A DNA stretch of 64,000 nt from Botryosphaeria dothidea (taxonomy: Eukaryota; Ascomycota; Dothideomycetes; Botryosphaeriales; Botryosphaeriaceae), in assembly GCA_011503125.2 (NCBI GenBank), contig WWBZ02000001.1, positions 3,162,001 through 3,226,000 on the forward strand. The letters run 5' to 3'. Both the position numbers and the translations under genes were made by a program. This document shows, in pieces, positions 30,072-43,288 of the stretch (positions are counted from its first letter, which is position 1; the number at the start of each line of letters is the position of its first letter). Under the pieces are notes generated by a model. That model had not been told where the DNA came from and searched no databases. It saw nothing but the letters and a program-made list of their open reading frames with translations.

Positions 30072-31984
30072 TTAGGCATTGCGGTAACGCGTTAGATCCC
30101 GCTCGAACTCTCGGGATATGATACGACCGGTGCTGAAGCAAAAGCGCATATTCCAGTTTAGGACTCTGGCCAGACGGTTGAAACCACGTTCTCCGGTCGT
30201 AAGGCCTAGAGGAACTGGGCGGCGTTGATCGACGACCGGGTTGCTCAAATCGTTGTTGACGGGGTTGGTGGCCGGAGAGATGGCCAAGGTTCCGACATCG
30301 TTCATGTTGGACATGCTGTCTAAAGTTGAAGTTATCTCTGTCTTTATGCCAAGGGGAATGCGTTGGAAATCAGCTTACCAACATTTGTAGCATTGTCAAC
30401 AGTAATCTGATCCCCCAAATTTCCCTCAGACGCAGATCCCTCCTCGCCGTCGTTGTTAGCGGACTCCATGATGTTAGGCGCCTCGATGAATTCCATTACG
30501 TCCTCGTGAGAATGAAGGGGCTGCATGAGATGAAATCCATTGTGACCAGCCGTGGTGACGCCGGCAGGGATGTGGGGATCATGAGCGAAAGCCGGAAACT
30601 CCATCTGGCTGTGATCGCCATGTGTCGCGGCCGAATTATCAGGAGCGGGCGGAGGAGATGCAATGCTGCGTCGAACAACGCTCTCGCGGGAGGTCGCGTC
30701 GGTGTCAGGGAGCAAGTTCATTCCCGAAAAGGTCATTTCCGGGCCGACTTCGATGGGAGGCAGCATTGACTGACGAGCGCGGTCATGCAGACCGGGTGAT
30801 GGCAGGAGCACAGCTGACTGTGATGCCCGAAGGTGAGGCTGGATCACAGGCGAGTCGTTGTCGTCGATTGCCTGTAGATCCATGGCGCTCTGAACAGCTG
30901 TGTTACGGCGCCTGTGACGACGGGTGAGGTTGAGTGTGTCCTTGATACGCTGGAACACCGACTGCTTTCCCGTACGGCTCAAGTTCTTCTCATCCGTTGG
31001 CTCATTAGCCGCGCTAGCATTAGGAGAATATTGATCGTTGAGAGCAAGCTTGCTCATACGGTTAGGGATCTTCGGTACCATAGACCTCAAACCGCGGCTC
31101 GCAGTAGTATGATGTGCCTGAGAAGGCAGTGCAGTGAACGAAGGTGAGGTAGCATTAGTGACAGTCTCGTTGCTGCCAAAGCTGGCCTCTGTGTCCTTTA
31201 GCGAGGCAGGCGTAATCTCCATGGAGCTGCGCTGCGCTGGCTGCTGACCCTGGCTGGTCTCATCTGGTACATCGGCTGGGATCGTCGGCTTTTGGTTGAT
31301 GAGTTCAGGGACGCCCCACTCACGCTGGCCCTCACCAGGGTTAGGACGGCGAGGCGGGGTAGTCTCCCGTCGAACATCGTACGGCGCACTAATCTGAGGC
31401 TTCTTAGGCGCAGTTGAAAGGCCGAAGGGACGCACGCGCTTCAGGTTAGTGGTCTTCTCAGCGAGGACGCCGTTGAGCCTTCTTAGCAGATTGGAGGAGC
31501 TGCTGCTCTTGGCAGGCGAGTCCCCCATGATGTTGTCTTCGTTCTGGTTTGCCATTCTGGTTTTGAATGGTCTGGTTCTTGAGGCAAATTTTTGCTCCAG
31601 CGCAATTGAAGAAGCGTTTGTCGAGGTTGTATCAGTGACAGTCGCAGCTGGTTGCTGAACTGATGAGCCCGTCTCTGTGAAAGTGTTTGTTCGATCCGAC
31701 AATGAGGGCCGTCCAGCGAGGCTATCGGAGCTGTTCGTCGAAGGAGACGGTCCGGATCGTGAGTCAAGCTCAGGTGAGACGTCTACAGTTGCGGGTGAAC
31801 TGAGTCGGGTACGGTGACAGGTGATCAGACTCAGAGTAGGTGAGGCGGGGGCGGACAAGGTCGGGCTCAAAGTCGAGGTCGGGCGATGCCAGAAGCGCGC
31901 ATCAACGGGCTCTAAAGCCAAGGACAGGCGATACCCAGCAGGCTTGTTGGTGTTTTCGGACTTTGAGCGGGCGTGCCGCGACAC
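30072..31984 (-). CDS. unknown Ser/Pro-rich protein; 5' end unresolved
   Basis: A long exon (up to 30379) and a last exon (30319-30072) are joined over a 59-nt intron (GTAAGC ... TTTAG); together they form one frame ending in RDLTRYRNA. The first in-frame ATG is at 31555 (MANQNEDN), which would give 474 residues. The frame stays open upstream past 31984 without an ATG, with Ser/Thr/Pro-rich coding-like sequence (SLALEPVDARFWHRP), so an upstream exon with the true start is likely. The protein is mostly disordered, with a basic start (LLRRLNGVLAEK), many Ser/Pro sites, RRHRRR near the middle, and a short hydrophobic/aromatic end (LNWNMRFCFSTGR) that may be the conserved part. I do not recognise the family. 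Confidence 0.7.
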
Positions 31985-33454
31985 TGAATGGGAGTTGAGC
32001 CCGGCTGTCCGGCCAGGTTGACTTGACAGTGGTTGACGCGACCAGCGGACAGTTTCGGGGGATGAGGGAGGCGACGCTCCTAAAAGCGCGTGCGCGTTGG
32101 GATCGCAAGGCGGACGGTGAGCAGCGGTGGGGGGAAGCTTGACGGGATCGTCGGAGGAAGTTGAAGAAGTGGAGGTGTTGTGTGCAAAAGGGAAGGGGGT
32201 GGATGGTGTTGATCGGGGGGCGGCGGGCTTGGGTGGGCGTTCGCAAAGACGTTCCTCGGCGGGCGGGCGCTTCTGCAGGCGGGCGTGATCTGAATGGGTG
32301 TGAGCGAAGCTGGCCGGTTAAGTTCTCCTGTCGCTGGCACGCACTCTGGACTTCCTCATGGCGATCCCCAGGCTCCCCATCGCCGTCCCGGAAGACACTG
32401 AACGAGAGCGGGCCGCGCACTCGCCTCCCGTAGGCGGCCATGCTCTTGAAAGATGCCTGCAGGGAGAAAGACGAAGCAAAGACCGGGGCAAGATGGAGTT
32501 GGACGGCAGGCAGCACGCGGTCGAAGGCCTTGATGTTGTTGGGATTGGCGTTCCCCGCGGCGGCGGCCCCTCGCACGTGGGGAAAGCGCGGCTGCCATCG
32601 CGAACGGTAATTGCTCTGGCCCATGGCTCCTCCTCCAGCTATTCCTGCGGCACCCAGCCCTGCGGTGACAGAGCGCGATGGGCCTGTGTCCGGCTCTTAT
32701 ACAGCCCCATCGCTGTGGGTGCGTCGCTACGCTCCTACCAATAGCTACGTGTCGGCCGCTCCACTTGGCCGCTCCTTTGCCTCTAGCTCCTCACCGCCAA
32801 GTTCCCGCACATCCCCCGCGCGTTCCAGGCTCCCGAAAATAAATGGAGGATTCATGGCGGGACTTCTGTGCCAGTCCACGGCGGCAACGGGCTGCTCTGA
32901 TCGTAGCTGCGAGGGGAGCCGGCTCCGGATGATCCGCGACGCCGTGGAGCGCCAGGAGGAGCTGTGCGCCAGGCAAGCAGCGCCAAACGGGGAGATGCGC
33001 GCGCGACCCAAGCGCACGAGAGGCGCCTGCTTGGGATACAGGGCGATGGTGTTGAGGGGATGAGGTCGGAGAAGCGCGCTCGGAGCACTTACTCCGGGCG
33101 GGCTCTGATTGGCGGGCGCGCAGGCAGAGGCTTCTCAGCCCTCTACGACGTCACGATTGCCTCGCGCGCGCAGGTAGCTCGGCGATTACAGCAGCAGTCC
33201 CGTTCTCGGCCCGCCCGGTATCCTCGTCTATTCTCGTCCACTCAGCGCTGCGCTATTCGGGCCACCGCCGCAGTCCCCGCGCGCTGATTCGCATATCTTG
33301 TCTTTCCTCGGCCGCCGCGCCACCCTGCACTCAGACCCTTCTCGTCTCGACCCGCTCTTCCCGAGCCTCCTCCATAATTTAACCCGACGCTACCTCAACC
33401 ACGCCCTCCTCCTGCAACCAACCCCCAATTCAAGCTCCTTTCCAAGAAACAGCC
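31985..33454. other. divergent promoter region between the unknown minus-strand gene and ALAD
   Basis: GC-rich sequence with several overlapping open frames but no recognised protein. It probably contains the missing 5' exon of the minus-strand gene. The last 150 nt before 33455 are CT-rich (leader of the ALAD gene). CCAAT pentamers occur at 32738-32742 (plus) and 33108-33112 (minus). Confidence 0.5.
33108..33112 (-). promoter_or_regulatory. CCAAT pentamer upstream of the ALAD gene
   Basis: ATTGG on the plus strand (CCAAT on minus), 343 nt upstream of the ALAD start, in a GC-rich context (CGCCAATCAG read on the minus strand). CCAAT boxes work in either orientation. Another is at 32738-32742. 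A candidate Hap-complex site, not proven. Confidence 0.35.
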
Positions 33455-34620
<1,166 letters not shown>

Positions 34621-37600
34621 TCCACTCCCACAAACGAGGAGCAACCGAAAAAATGCTTCTGCATAAACATATTTTCGGGGCTGGTTAGATTCAGGGGATT
34701 GGTCCATGGTATAAGGCGTTTACAGGATAGGTAATGAGGTTCCGGGATTCCCACTTGCCGTATTTTAAGCATTTTCCTTGTCCTTAGTGGAAGGGCACAA
34801 AAGTTTCGGAACGTTTTTCGAGCTGCCTGGCGAGGGCTATTGCCATCATGTAGTAAATGATATCCACTTGAAACTTTACATGCTCTAAAAGTACTATTCG
34901 ACCTGCTGGACGATCCTTCGTCTCCTGCATGTTGCTACTGCAATTCGTGGGAAGGCTTTCGTACTTGTTCAACGAATAAACCTGCCGCTTATTACCACTG
35001 GTCAACCCAATCGACATCTATTATGAGCCCTGTAGCAGGGCCGTACGATTTCAGTGTCATATTCAGGATGTCATACTAGATATCAAAAGCTTCATCTTCC
35101 CGGCAAACCGCTGGAGGAAGCCACCGGATTATGATTCCGCGGGTAGGATAAAATGCCTAATTTAACCTGATAAAAGAGGCATGACATTGCAGTAAGAACA
35201 TACTGGGTTCAAATAAGAATAAGGCAGAGGAGCACCTGATGGTTTCTTGAGCGGGATTTGCGGGATTTTCCAGTGACCGTGGCGCCCAACTGCACGGCGG
35301 AGGGCGGCTCAATTGTGTCACTTGCTTCCTCGTGTCTCGTGTATCGCAACCGTAGATGCGTACGTCAGTGCGACCTGGACCCCATTCAGAGAAGCCGATT
35401 CAACGGATTGATCCGTGCTCCTCTCCCATCTCTATGATAACATTAAACGATAAGAGCCAACTTCGTGTTCCAGTCTTCCTCGCATCCTACCAATCATTCC
35501 TGTAGTTTGCTGACGGAGCTAGTGCAAAATCTCCGTGTGTCCCGAGATGGAATTCTGTAACATTCTACAACACTGTTGGTTACTTTTAATGGACTATGTT
35601 TATGGAATGGACAGAAGATCCTCTGCACTTGATTTGCTAATCACCGCACTCTACTCTGGCCCTTTTGAAGTATCTCGGCTTCTCTCTGGTCACGAACAAG
35701 TCACTGAAGCAAAACAATGGCCAGTCTTCACAAAAGGATAGATCTACAAGATCATCTGAAATTGATGCCACATAGGCTTTTCCGAAAAACACCGGATAGC
35801 TTTAGCAAGGTGTTCCGCCGAGCTCAGAATGAAACCCGTTGAGAGTAGAATAACGGTGACAGGACCGCTCGAACTTCGAACTAAGCCAGCCAACACTGTG
35901 TACAATGATTGTGGTAGACGGTCTTTGGGTGGACCCGCTTACTTGAGATCTCGAAGTTGTTGAGCGTGTGGACTAAAAAGGGGCGAAGAGCAGTGAGGGT
36001 CCGGTGCAAGTTATCTCCATGGGTCCAGTACTTCTGGGACTATTTTGACTGCTATTGTAATCCGTTACGTCATGAGCTATGTAGGTTTTGTAACATCACC
36101 TGCATCGTCGCACGTCAGTCCTTTCCCCGCTGTTGAATGTTGAGTTGCTTAAATTACAGCACTAAGCTGATATCATGCTGTTCTTTGCACCGCGCCTTAG
36201 AGGAGGGTTCAACAGGGGCTTTGGAACAACCGCCCACTACCACCACCAATACTGTGTCTGTTCTGTCTGAGTTCCAGTGCAGGTTGACAATGACTTTGCA
36301 TTTTAAGTATTGTCTGAACCTCCCTTATGTTTATTCTCCAAATGGTTGCAATCCAGATGTCCATTCCTTCGAATTACTGGCGATACCGCTCATTTGACAC
36401 TGATGATGAAGAACCTACGTAACCTGGGAATGGCAAGATGTGATAGTATTCAACAGATACGTCATGCGCATGAAGTAATTCGGGACTGGATGATGACAAG
36501 CAGAAGTTTCTCGTGAATTCAGTGGCTCAAAGAAGCTGGAGTCCGCGGGGTGTTGTGAGAAAACGTGCTGCGGACGTCTGTGAACGTAAATGGGAAAGTG
36601 AACAGCGGGTGCGGATTAATGCATGAGTCGGAAAGATTTTCCAGTCTCAAACTGAGTCGCTCCAAAAACGGTGTTCCTTTTCCTGCTGGAAAGCAGAATA
36701 CGAAGTGCTCTTTTCCATGGATGCCGCGCTCTCGAATCGGAAAATAGATCCCATGAACCCTAGCTTGCCCTGCGTAAGCCGGAAAGGAAAAGAATTGCTT
36801 GCCTTTGACGTAGACCCTTGCAAACGGAGCTTCCCCATGGGGTAATCGGGTCGGAAACGAAATTCGGAGATGTGATTGGCGTGGGCACTGTAAGAAGCAT
36901 TTGGTTTTAGGCGCTTTGCCGAGCCCAAAGCGTTCAAGCGGGAGCAGCAGTGCGCAAAACAAGCACTTTTTACGTCCTGGGGAAAGTAATAACTCCGGCT
37001 GAGGAGCCCACTTCCCTCGCATGCAATATCGGATGAATCAACCTGACGAGGTTGGACGTGGACTTCCACTACCCGAAAGTAATCGCGATTTGTAATGGAT
37101 GACCTGGCGTTGCTCCCTCCCACATGCGCATATCACCCACTAGCGTTGCGGAATAGCGGAAGCTAAGTATTCCCGTAGTGCGTGTTATAACGTGGTGATC
37201 CGGACATCCGTGGCGGACAGATGGCGTTTTCGATGAATTGGAGAACAGCGCATTGACCTCAGATTCCTCTCATTTCGTGGGCATGGGCCACCTGCTGCAG
37301 AATAGTGGCGTATCTGGCCTATCGGTTGGCATCACTTGACGCGCGAAGCGTCTCACGTCGCGGAAGCAATTGGACCACATAAGGCAGAAGCGGTGGATTG
37401 GGGTATGAAGTGACGTGGTATTGATGAGTGCTGAAGGATCTACTTGCAGGGATTTAACACCAATGAAGGGCTGGGTATCAGGCAGCTCAAGCCTCCCTTC
37501 CTGTCGAGCAGTAACAATCCCCGTTCCTCCCGACTGTTTTCTCCCTCCAGGTTCCATGTGACGCGACTCGACGCGCCGCGATGCCTTTCGGCGGCCTCCC

Positions 37601-37748
37601 CCCGGTAGGACCCCCGCTATCATGCTCATCAAAATCCCGCGTCAAGCCATGTGTGCCTTCATAACACTATAGGCTCGTAATCATCGTCGTTAAGGTTTCC
37701 CTTCCATGCTTTTTTCTTTTTGGAATTTGTTCTAGTGCGTCTCTTCAT
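34621..37748. other. intergenic region of 3.1 kb, no gene supported
   Basis: Composition is nearer to balanced than in the surrounding GC-rich promoters. Open frames on the minus strand at 34784-35017, 36519-37022 and 36647-37123 are unbroken for 77-167 codons but overlap in different phases and match nothing I recognise. No repeats or terminal inverted repeats were noticed. Confidence 0.5.
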
Positions 37749-38196
37749 TCACGCGAAGAGGCTGGCACCGCCAGACTCGACAGCCTCAATCTCGGACTGA
37801 CTCCACTGCAGGCGGCCGAAGCGGGGAGGCAGCTCGCTGCGGTCGAAATACTCGCCCTGGCCGGGCTTGATGGGTCCGAGGGCAGAGCCGGACTGGCTGC
37901 CAACAGCGCCGCTAGAGAAGGGACGCTTGTTGAGGGGGCCGTGCTGCTGAGCCTTCTGGCGGTAGCTGGCGAAGGATTCGGGGAGAGACTGAGTCGGGGC
38001 GGCCGGGTGAGCACGGGGAGTGTGGTCCACGTCTGTTTACACGTGGTTAGTTGGCGGTCACACGGCGAGATTGGTAGGCTCCGAGAAGCATGTGAAAGCG
38101 AGTCTACGGGAACTTACGGGCCGGAGGAGTGTGCTTGCCCAAGAAGCGGATCGAGGGCTGGCGCTGAGCAAGACGGCGGGCGGTGGCGAAGAACAT
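37749..38196 (-). CDS. KGD4: 2-oxoglutarate dehydrogenase subunit Kgd4 / YMR-31 (MRPS36 family)
   Basis: Two exons (38196-38118 and 38032-37749, with an 85-nt intron) give 120 residues. The family was first described as a mitochondrial ribosomal protein (YMR-31, MRPS36) and later shown to recruit E3 to the 2-oxoglutarate dehydrogenase complex in the matrix. The N-terminus (MFFATARRLAQRQPSIRFLG) is basic and lacks acidic residues, as a mitochondrial presequence should. PRAHPAAPTQSLPESFASYR and the C-terminal segment LPPRFGRLQWSQSEIEAVESGGA follow the family pattern. The start at 38196 gives the presequence, and the splice joins PPA to HVDHTP. It shares an upstream region of about 780 nt with the divergent Med18 gene. 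Confidence 0.88.
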
Positions 38197-38974
38197 GTTG
38201 GCGAATTGAGAAATTGGCTTGTCGTGAGAGGACGCGGTGGTGTTGGGGAAGAGGTGGCAGAAATGAAGTCGGAAGAGTGCGCGCGAAGTTGATAAAGTAT
38301 CGGAGCGGAACGGCTAAAGTCGGCCGGAGCTGTTTGAGGGTGGGTCCGTGGTGAAGCTTGGAGGCCGGCGGGGCGTGGGTTGCAAGGTGGAGCTCTGGAG
38401 GAAGAGACAGGTCGAGTGGAGGGAAATGAGGTGGAGGGGACGACGATGCGATGCGGGCGGCCCGGCGTTCAAATGTTGCTCGTGGCAGGCGCGAGGCGGC
38501 GGAATGGATTGCGGTTTTCGGCGTCCGAGAGCGAGAACGCGGGCAGTTGCGACGGCCTCGGAGACGCAGGAAGCACTACCGGGTGCAGTAACGTAAGCGA
38601 GGCCGGCCGCCGGAGGTAAAAAAGGTGGACTGATAATTGTTCGAGCGGAGTCCGGCGCTGTGGGCGGAGTTAGCGAGGATTGTGCCTTGCGCGACGCGGC
38701 CGCTGAATGATGTCGCCATCGCAAGCACATGCCGCCGTAGAGCTGTGTTTCTAAGCAGCCCGGGGCATTGTTTCCCAGATTTTTTCGTGTCATCCGGGGC
38801 CTTATCGCGACGGTCGGACCACCCATCCCCACACCACCGCGACTCGCTCCAGTCCGCTGGCGTCAACCGCGTCCAGATCGCCGCTCCTCCCGCCCGCGCC
38901 CACGCCCACGCCCACGCCCACGCCCGCGTCCTGGCAGGAACAGCTTCTTCCTGGAGCCGTCCTCCGACCTCGCC
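38197..38974. promoter_or_regulatory. divergent promoter region between KGD4 and MED18
   Basis: 778 nt separate the two start codons, so both promoters and leaders must lie here. It is GC-rich and holds a CACGCC hexamer repeated four times near the MED18 start. I found no clear TATA or CCAAT box. Confidence 0.6.
38901..38924 (+). repeat. (CACGCC)4 repeat in the MED18 leader
   Basis: Four perfect CACGCC hexamers about 50 nt upstream of the MED18 ATG, flanked by similar C-rich sequence. Confidence 0.9.
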
Positions 38975-39836
38975 ATGCCGCACGAGCTGCTGCTGTTTGC
39001 ACAGCTCCCTAATTCGCGTCATGACCAGCTCCTAAACATTCTCGCTGGCATCTCCGGTGCCCAGCCCCAGCGCGTCATCGAGCGACATGTGGTATACCGC
39101 CCTCAGCGCGATCCGCTGCAGCGCCAGTACGCCGTTGGCGCCAGCCAGAATGTGCAGACTACCCAGCGCGCGACCTCACGCGAGCAATTGTCCAAGGATA
39201 TGTACTACTGGCAGACAGTGAAGGAGCTAGACGAGGCCGATTTTGGCCCTGCGCAGCAGACTCCCACCGCTGCCTCCACCGAGCATTTCCGAAAGGAGGA
39301 AGCAAGTCCCGATGCTGAACGCAAGGGCTGGACAATCCTCTTTCAAGACATCCCAGAGCCCGGCCAACGACCCGTCAACATGCGCTGGGTACAAACCGCC
39401 GACATCATCGCTGGCGACCCGCATGCTCACATGAAGGCGACCATGTACAAGTATGCGCTTTCGTCATTCAATAATATTTTGGACGTTGCTTACGCTTTGT
39501 AGTTACGTCTCTGAGTACATTGACGAAGGTTTCCAGTTCGTGTACCAGAACACGACCATCTTCCTTCACCGTATTCTTCGCCTTCCTAGCCCTGAACAAC
39601 CTCGCGACCGTCCGCTCGAGATCTTGCCCCCTTTGAAAGACCTTGAACCGTTGGATAGGAGTGGCGCGTTCGTGGTACAAGTCTCGATCAAGATTCATGA
39701 CAACTATAAGCCGGAAACCCGAGAGAAAGCGCAGGCGGAATTGCTTGCCCTGAAAGGCTCGTTGAAAGGCGTCCTCGAGCTGGACCCTGCAGAAAGATTG
39801 GCTCTGGATACCAGAGTCAAGGCTAGACCTGGTTGA
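38975..39836 (+). CDS. med18: Mediator complex subunit 18
   Basis: Two exons (38975-39450 and 39503-39836, with a 52-nt intron) give 269 residues. Med18 (Srb5 in budding yeast) is part of the head module of Mediator and links regulators to RNA polymerase II in the nucleus. The start MPHELLLFAQLPNSRHDQLL and the segment PQRVIERHVVYRP are typical of fungal Med18, as is the C-terminal part with YVSEYIDEGFQFVYQNT followed by a short beta-rich segment. An upstream in-frame extension exists but begins without a matching start region, so the ATG at 38975 in gccATGc context is preferred. The splice rebuilds TMYNYVSEY. No odd feature is seen. Confidence 0.92.
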
Positions 39837-40611
39837 AGGCGTGAAGGCTACTGGTGGACGAGCAGCATGGAACATTTACCTGAGAGCTGTCATCATCAGA
39901 TAGCTCTTCGAATGAGCTTCGTAGTTGAGCTCAACACGCGGAGTGATGATTTCATTATGATGATCAATGTTGAGCTCCTGAACTCATTGTGACAAGGTGA
40001 GTGGTCCGGATATAGAGTATGCTTGGGCACCCTGGGCGTTTGGATTGGAGAATACTCTCGGGCAAAGATTTGCATGAGAACAATCCTCTCGAGAAGAAAG
40101 GCGTCTAGGCAGGCCAGACCAGGCCGGAGTCAACATGTGTGATCTTTCGACTACATGCCTGGCAAGGAGCGCAGGTTCTTGAGCTCTAGAATTAGCAGAA
40201 GTGAATTTATGTACAAAGAGATCCCCTCAAAGCCCATTTTGAGCAGAGGTGCTATGAATGTCCAAAGGTCCAAAGTCGTACGTCATTTTTTGATGATGGA
40301 AGTTAAGAATTCACGGTGAAGCCGCGGCGCGAACGTGCACCTTCTGACACCCTTTCCACCAGCGCGTTTGTCAAGCAACGTCACAAACTCTTCTGAGCCA
40401 CTAGGACTACAAGGCGCTGGTCATGAAATATTGAATGAACGCGGCAAGGCCTAGCTTCACTTTGCATGTGCGCCAAATAGACGCGACGCACGTGCTGACG
40501 CGCTTTCGCGTTCGCATCGGGCACGTCAGACCTGCTCCAACCCCGACACCAGCTCGTTCTTTCAGCCGCACACTCGTCCGCTCTCCATCCAAAGTACTCG
40601 GTATCGCGAAT
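39837..40611. other. intergenic region between med18 and the kinase/phosphatase gene
   Basis: Contains the 3' UTR of MED18 and the promoter of the next gene. No gene is supported; open frames are short. Confidence 0.55.
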
Positions 40612-43288
40612 ATGGGCGACAGGGCGCCTTCTCTGAAGAGGGTCCATACAGAGGAACGCTCCGTCTCGCCGCCACCCGTGAAACGGAGGCAGCAGTCCGC
40701 CACTACCAGTACGTCCGAAATTAGCACAGCTGAGGCTAATGGCTTGTACCTGACACGCGCCTCCCAGACAAAGCCGTGGCGGATTTCTTTAAGCCATCTT
40801 CCCAGAAGCCGAAGCCCACGGAAAAGATATCCTGGATCATCGTCAAGGACAGCCTCCTCACCGGAAAGTATCAAGCTGCCGACGCAACACCAGCCGCCGC
40901 AGCAGACCAGCCTCGAAAAGTTGCTATTTTTGACTTTGTATGTACGAACGCCGTCACGTTTCAGCCATGGTCGACGGCGCAGCATTGATTGCGTGGATGA
41001 AAGCGTCAGACTAATCCTTGCCTTTGTACATTGCAGGACTCCACTCTCATCAAGACCAAATCAGGCAACAAGTTCGCTCGCGACTCGTCGGACTGGCAGT
41101 GGTGGCATGCAAGTGTGCCTACCACTTTGCAAAAGCTGCACAGTGAAGGGTATGTATGCGCGCCACTGTCTCAGCTGACGAACGCTCCGTCTGTTTTTCA
41201 TTTACCCCTCTCTTTGTGCCACCAGCAGCTGAAGCTAATGTGCCTGTATCATTGCGAATATGCAGCTACCTTATCGCCATCCTGAGCAATCAGAGTGGCA
41301 TCTCCCTGAAAAGCAACTCCGCAAAGACTCCCAAGTCGGATCAGAAGAGGCTGTCGGACTTCAAGACTAAGGCGACGGCGATCATAACCCAGCTCGACCT
41401 GCCCATCAGCATCTATGCAGCCACGGCCAAGGATGAATTCCGCAAGCCGCGCGCTGGCATGTGGCGCCAGCTACTAGAAGACCATGGCCTGGCCAGTGCA
41501 CCTGGCGCCGTCGATCTGGGCAAATCTCTATTCGTTGGCGATGCGGCAGGCCGATCTGGCAGCACGACCAAGGACTTCTCTTGTTCGGACAGGTTTGTAC
41601 GCCCTGAGAACGGCCTTGCATCTGCAGCACCAGAGTCTCCACTAACCGTCTGAGGTGGCAACAGGAACTTTGCAGCAAATGTCGGCATTCCGTTTCACAC
41701 GCCAGAGGAGTATTTCCTGGGTGAGGAGCCGAGGCCGTTCGTTCGAGATTTCGATCCGACCAAGTTCCTGGGCGAGGTGGCTGGAGCCGCAACAGATGCT
41801 GGTACGCTCACTCTTGTCATTGCCTTGCTTTTTCCCGAATTACTGGCGTAGAGCCAAGCAAAGCAGTAGGTCTCACCAAACTGCGCATCTAGTGCCGCTC
41901 GTCTTCACCAAGAAAAATCCTCTCGACATCGTGATCCTCTGCGGCAGCCCGGGCGCCGGAAAGTCCACCTTTTACTGGAAGCATATGAAACCCCTAGGCT
42001 ATGAGCGAATCAACCAGGATATTCTGAAAACGGTACGAACTGTTGTGTTCCCCTCTGCCCGCCTTTCACCACTTATGCCGCATATAAGCTTGAATGGGGG
42101 CCGCCGCACGTGCTGTGCTACCCAATCCTGCAGACATCGAGCAACTGCGAGATGCAAGCGCGGCACAATTGTACAGTTGACTGACAGCTCCCCGCCACCA
42201 GCGTGACAAGTGCCTGAAGGTGGCAGCCGACTATCTCGGTGAGGGAAAACCCGTAGCCATAGGTATGTCAGACTATTCTCGCCGAGAAATGGGAAGGGCG
42301 GCAGAAGACTGCAGATGCAAAAGAAATGCAGACTGACCTCCACCGTCAGATAATACCAATGCAGACACAGACACACGTGCCCACTGGGTCAGGCTAGCTG
42401 AGAAGCACAACGTGCCGATCCGCTGCGTACTTTTCACGGCAACGGCGAAGTTGTGTGAGCACAACGATGCTGTGAGGGCTTTGAGTGGAGGAGTAAGATA
42501 ATATCCCTCATCTTCTTTGGCCCCCTGGTTCCCCAACGCCCAGTCCATTCCGCTTTCTGTCCTGCTGTCAGACCATCCCGCGAGGCGTCTCTTGTGACCC
42601 ATCCTACTTTTTCTCGCATGGACATTGCTGGTGTTAACACGAACCCAATCCCCCGTCTGTTGTCAAACACAGTATTGAGCCTGCAACAATTGGCTGACCG
42701 GTCTTGAACGCCTTACAACGGTTTGCACGTAGCCGTTCCATGCAATCTCACCAATCCTTCACCTCACCTTTGCTGTCCAATTTGCCCTATTGTAGAGACC
42801 TTACGAGCGCCTTGCCGAACAGGGTAAGCTGACAAGCAACGCGTATAGTCACTGAACCCTGAGGCCCGAAGCATGTTGCCGAAGTTGGCCTTCAACTCGT
42901 TCGCAGCCCGATACCGTATCCCGCAACTCAAAGAAGGATTCCAGGACATTGCTAAAGTTGATTTTATGGTATGTGGTCCCGTCCTGTGGTCTTCTCTTCC
43001 TTCTCGTTGTTATTCGCGGATTGGCTTTTGCTTTTATCCCTTATGCTTATCCCCCCACAAACCCAAATTCCTCCAATTCGCCACAGTGGGATTGCCGTCT
43101 TCTCTCTTGCAGAAGCTTTATTGTTTCCCTTCTTCGTCCACGAATTAGGTGCATTAAAAATCGCATCTATACCACCTTAATGCCGCGATGTTCCATTTTA
43201 CCTGACACGTTCTGATTTTCTCTTTTCACACCGACAGTTCGAAGGCGGCGAAGAAGAGCGCAAGATCTGGAGTCAGTTCTGGGTTTGA
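40612..43288 (+). CDS. pnk1: bifunctional polynucleotide kinase 3'-phosphatase, ten exons
   Basis: Exons 40612-40708, 40768-40937, 41037-41149, 41266-41592, 41665-41801, 41893-42032, 42202-42262, 42350-42492, 42849-42968 and 43238-43288 join to 452 residues. The enzyme repairs DNA ends by removing 3'-phosphate and phosphorylating 5'-hydroxyl termini, acting in single- and double-strand break repair in the nucleus. The N-terminus holds KR-rich nuclear-signal-like sequence and ADFFKPSSQK. The HAD phosphatase motif FDFDSTLI (nucleophile DxDST) is split by intron 2; IAILSNQSG, KPRAGMW and FVGDAAGR follow. The C-terminal kinase has the P-loop GSPGAGKST near residue 299 and ends in IWSQFWV. There is no FHA domain, as in fission yeast Pnk1. 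Introns 8 (356 nt) and 9 (269 nt) are unusually long for this window. Confidence 0.93.

Noticed and set aside
31902..32624. 240-codon minus-strand frame upstream of the unknown Ser/Pro-rich gene
   Set aside because: It is in a different phase from the supported exon, lies in the divergent promoter region, and has no recognisable domain; part of it may still overlap a real 5' exon.
36519..37123. Two overlapping minus-strand frames of 158 and 167 codons
   Set aside because: They overlap in different phases, have no recognisable domain or splice partners, and frames of this length are expected by chance in a window of this size.
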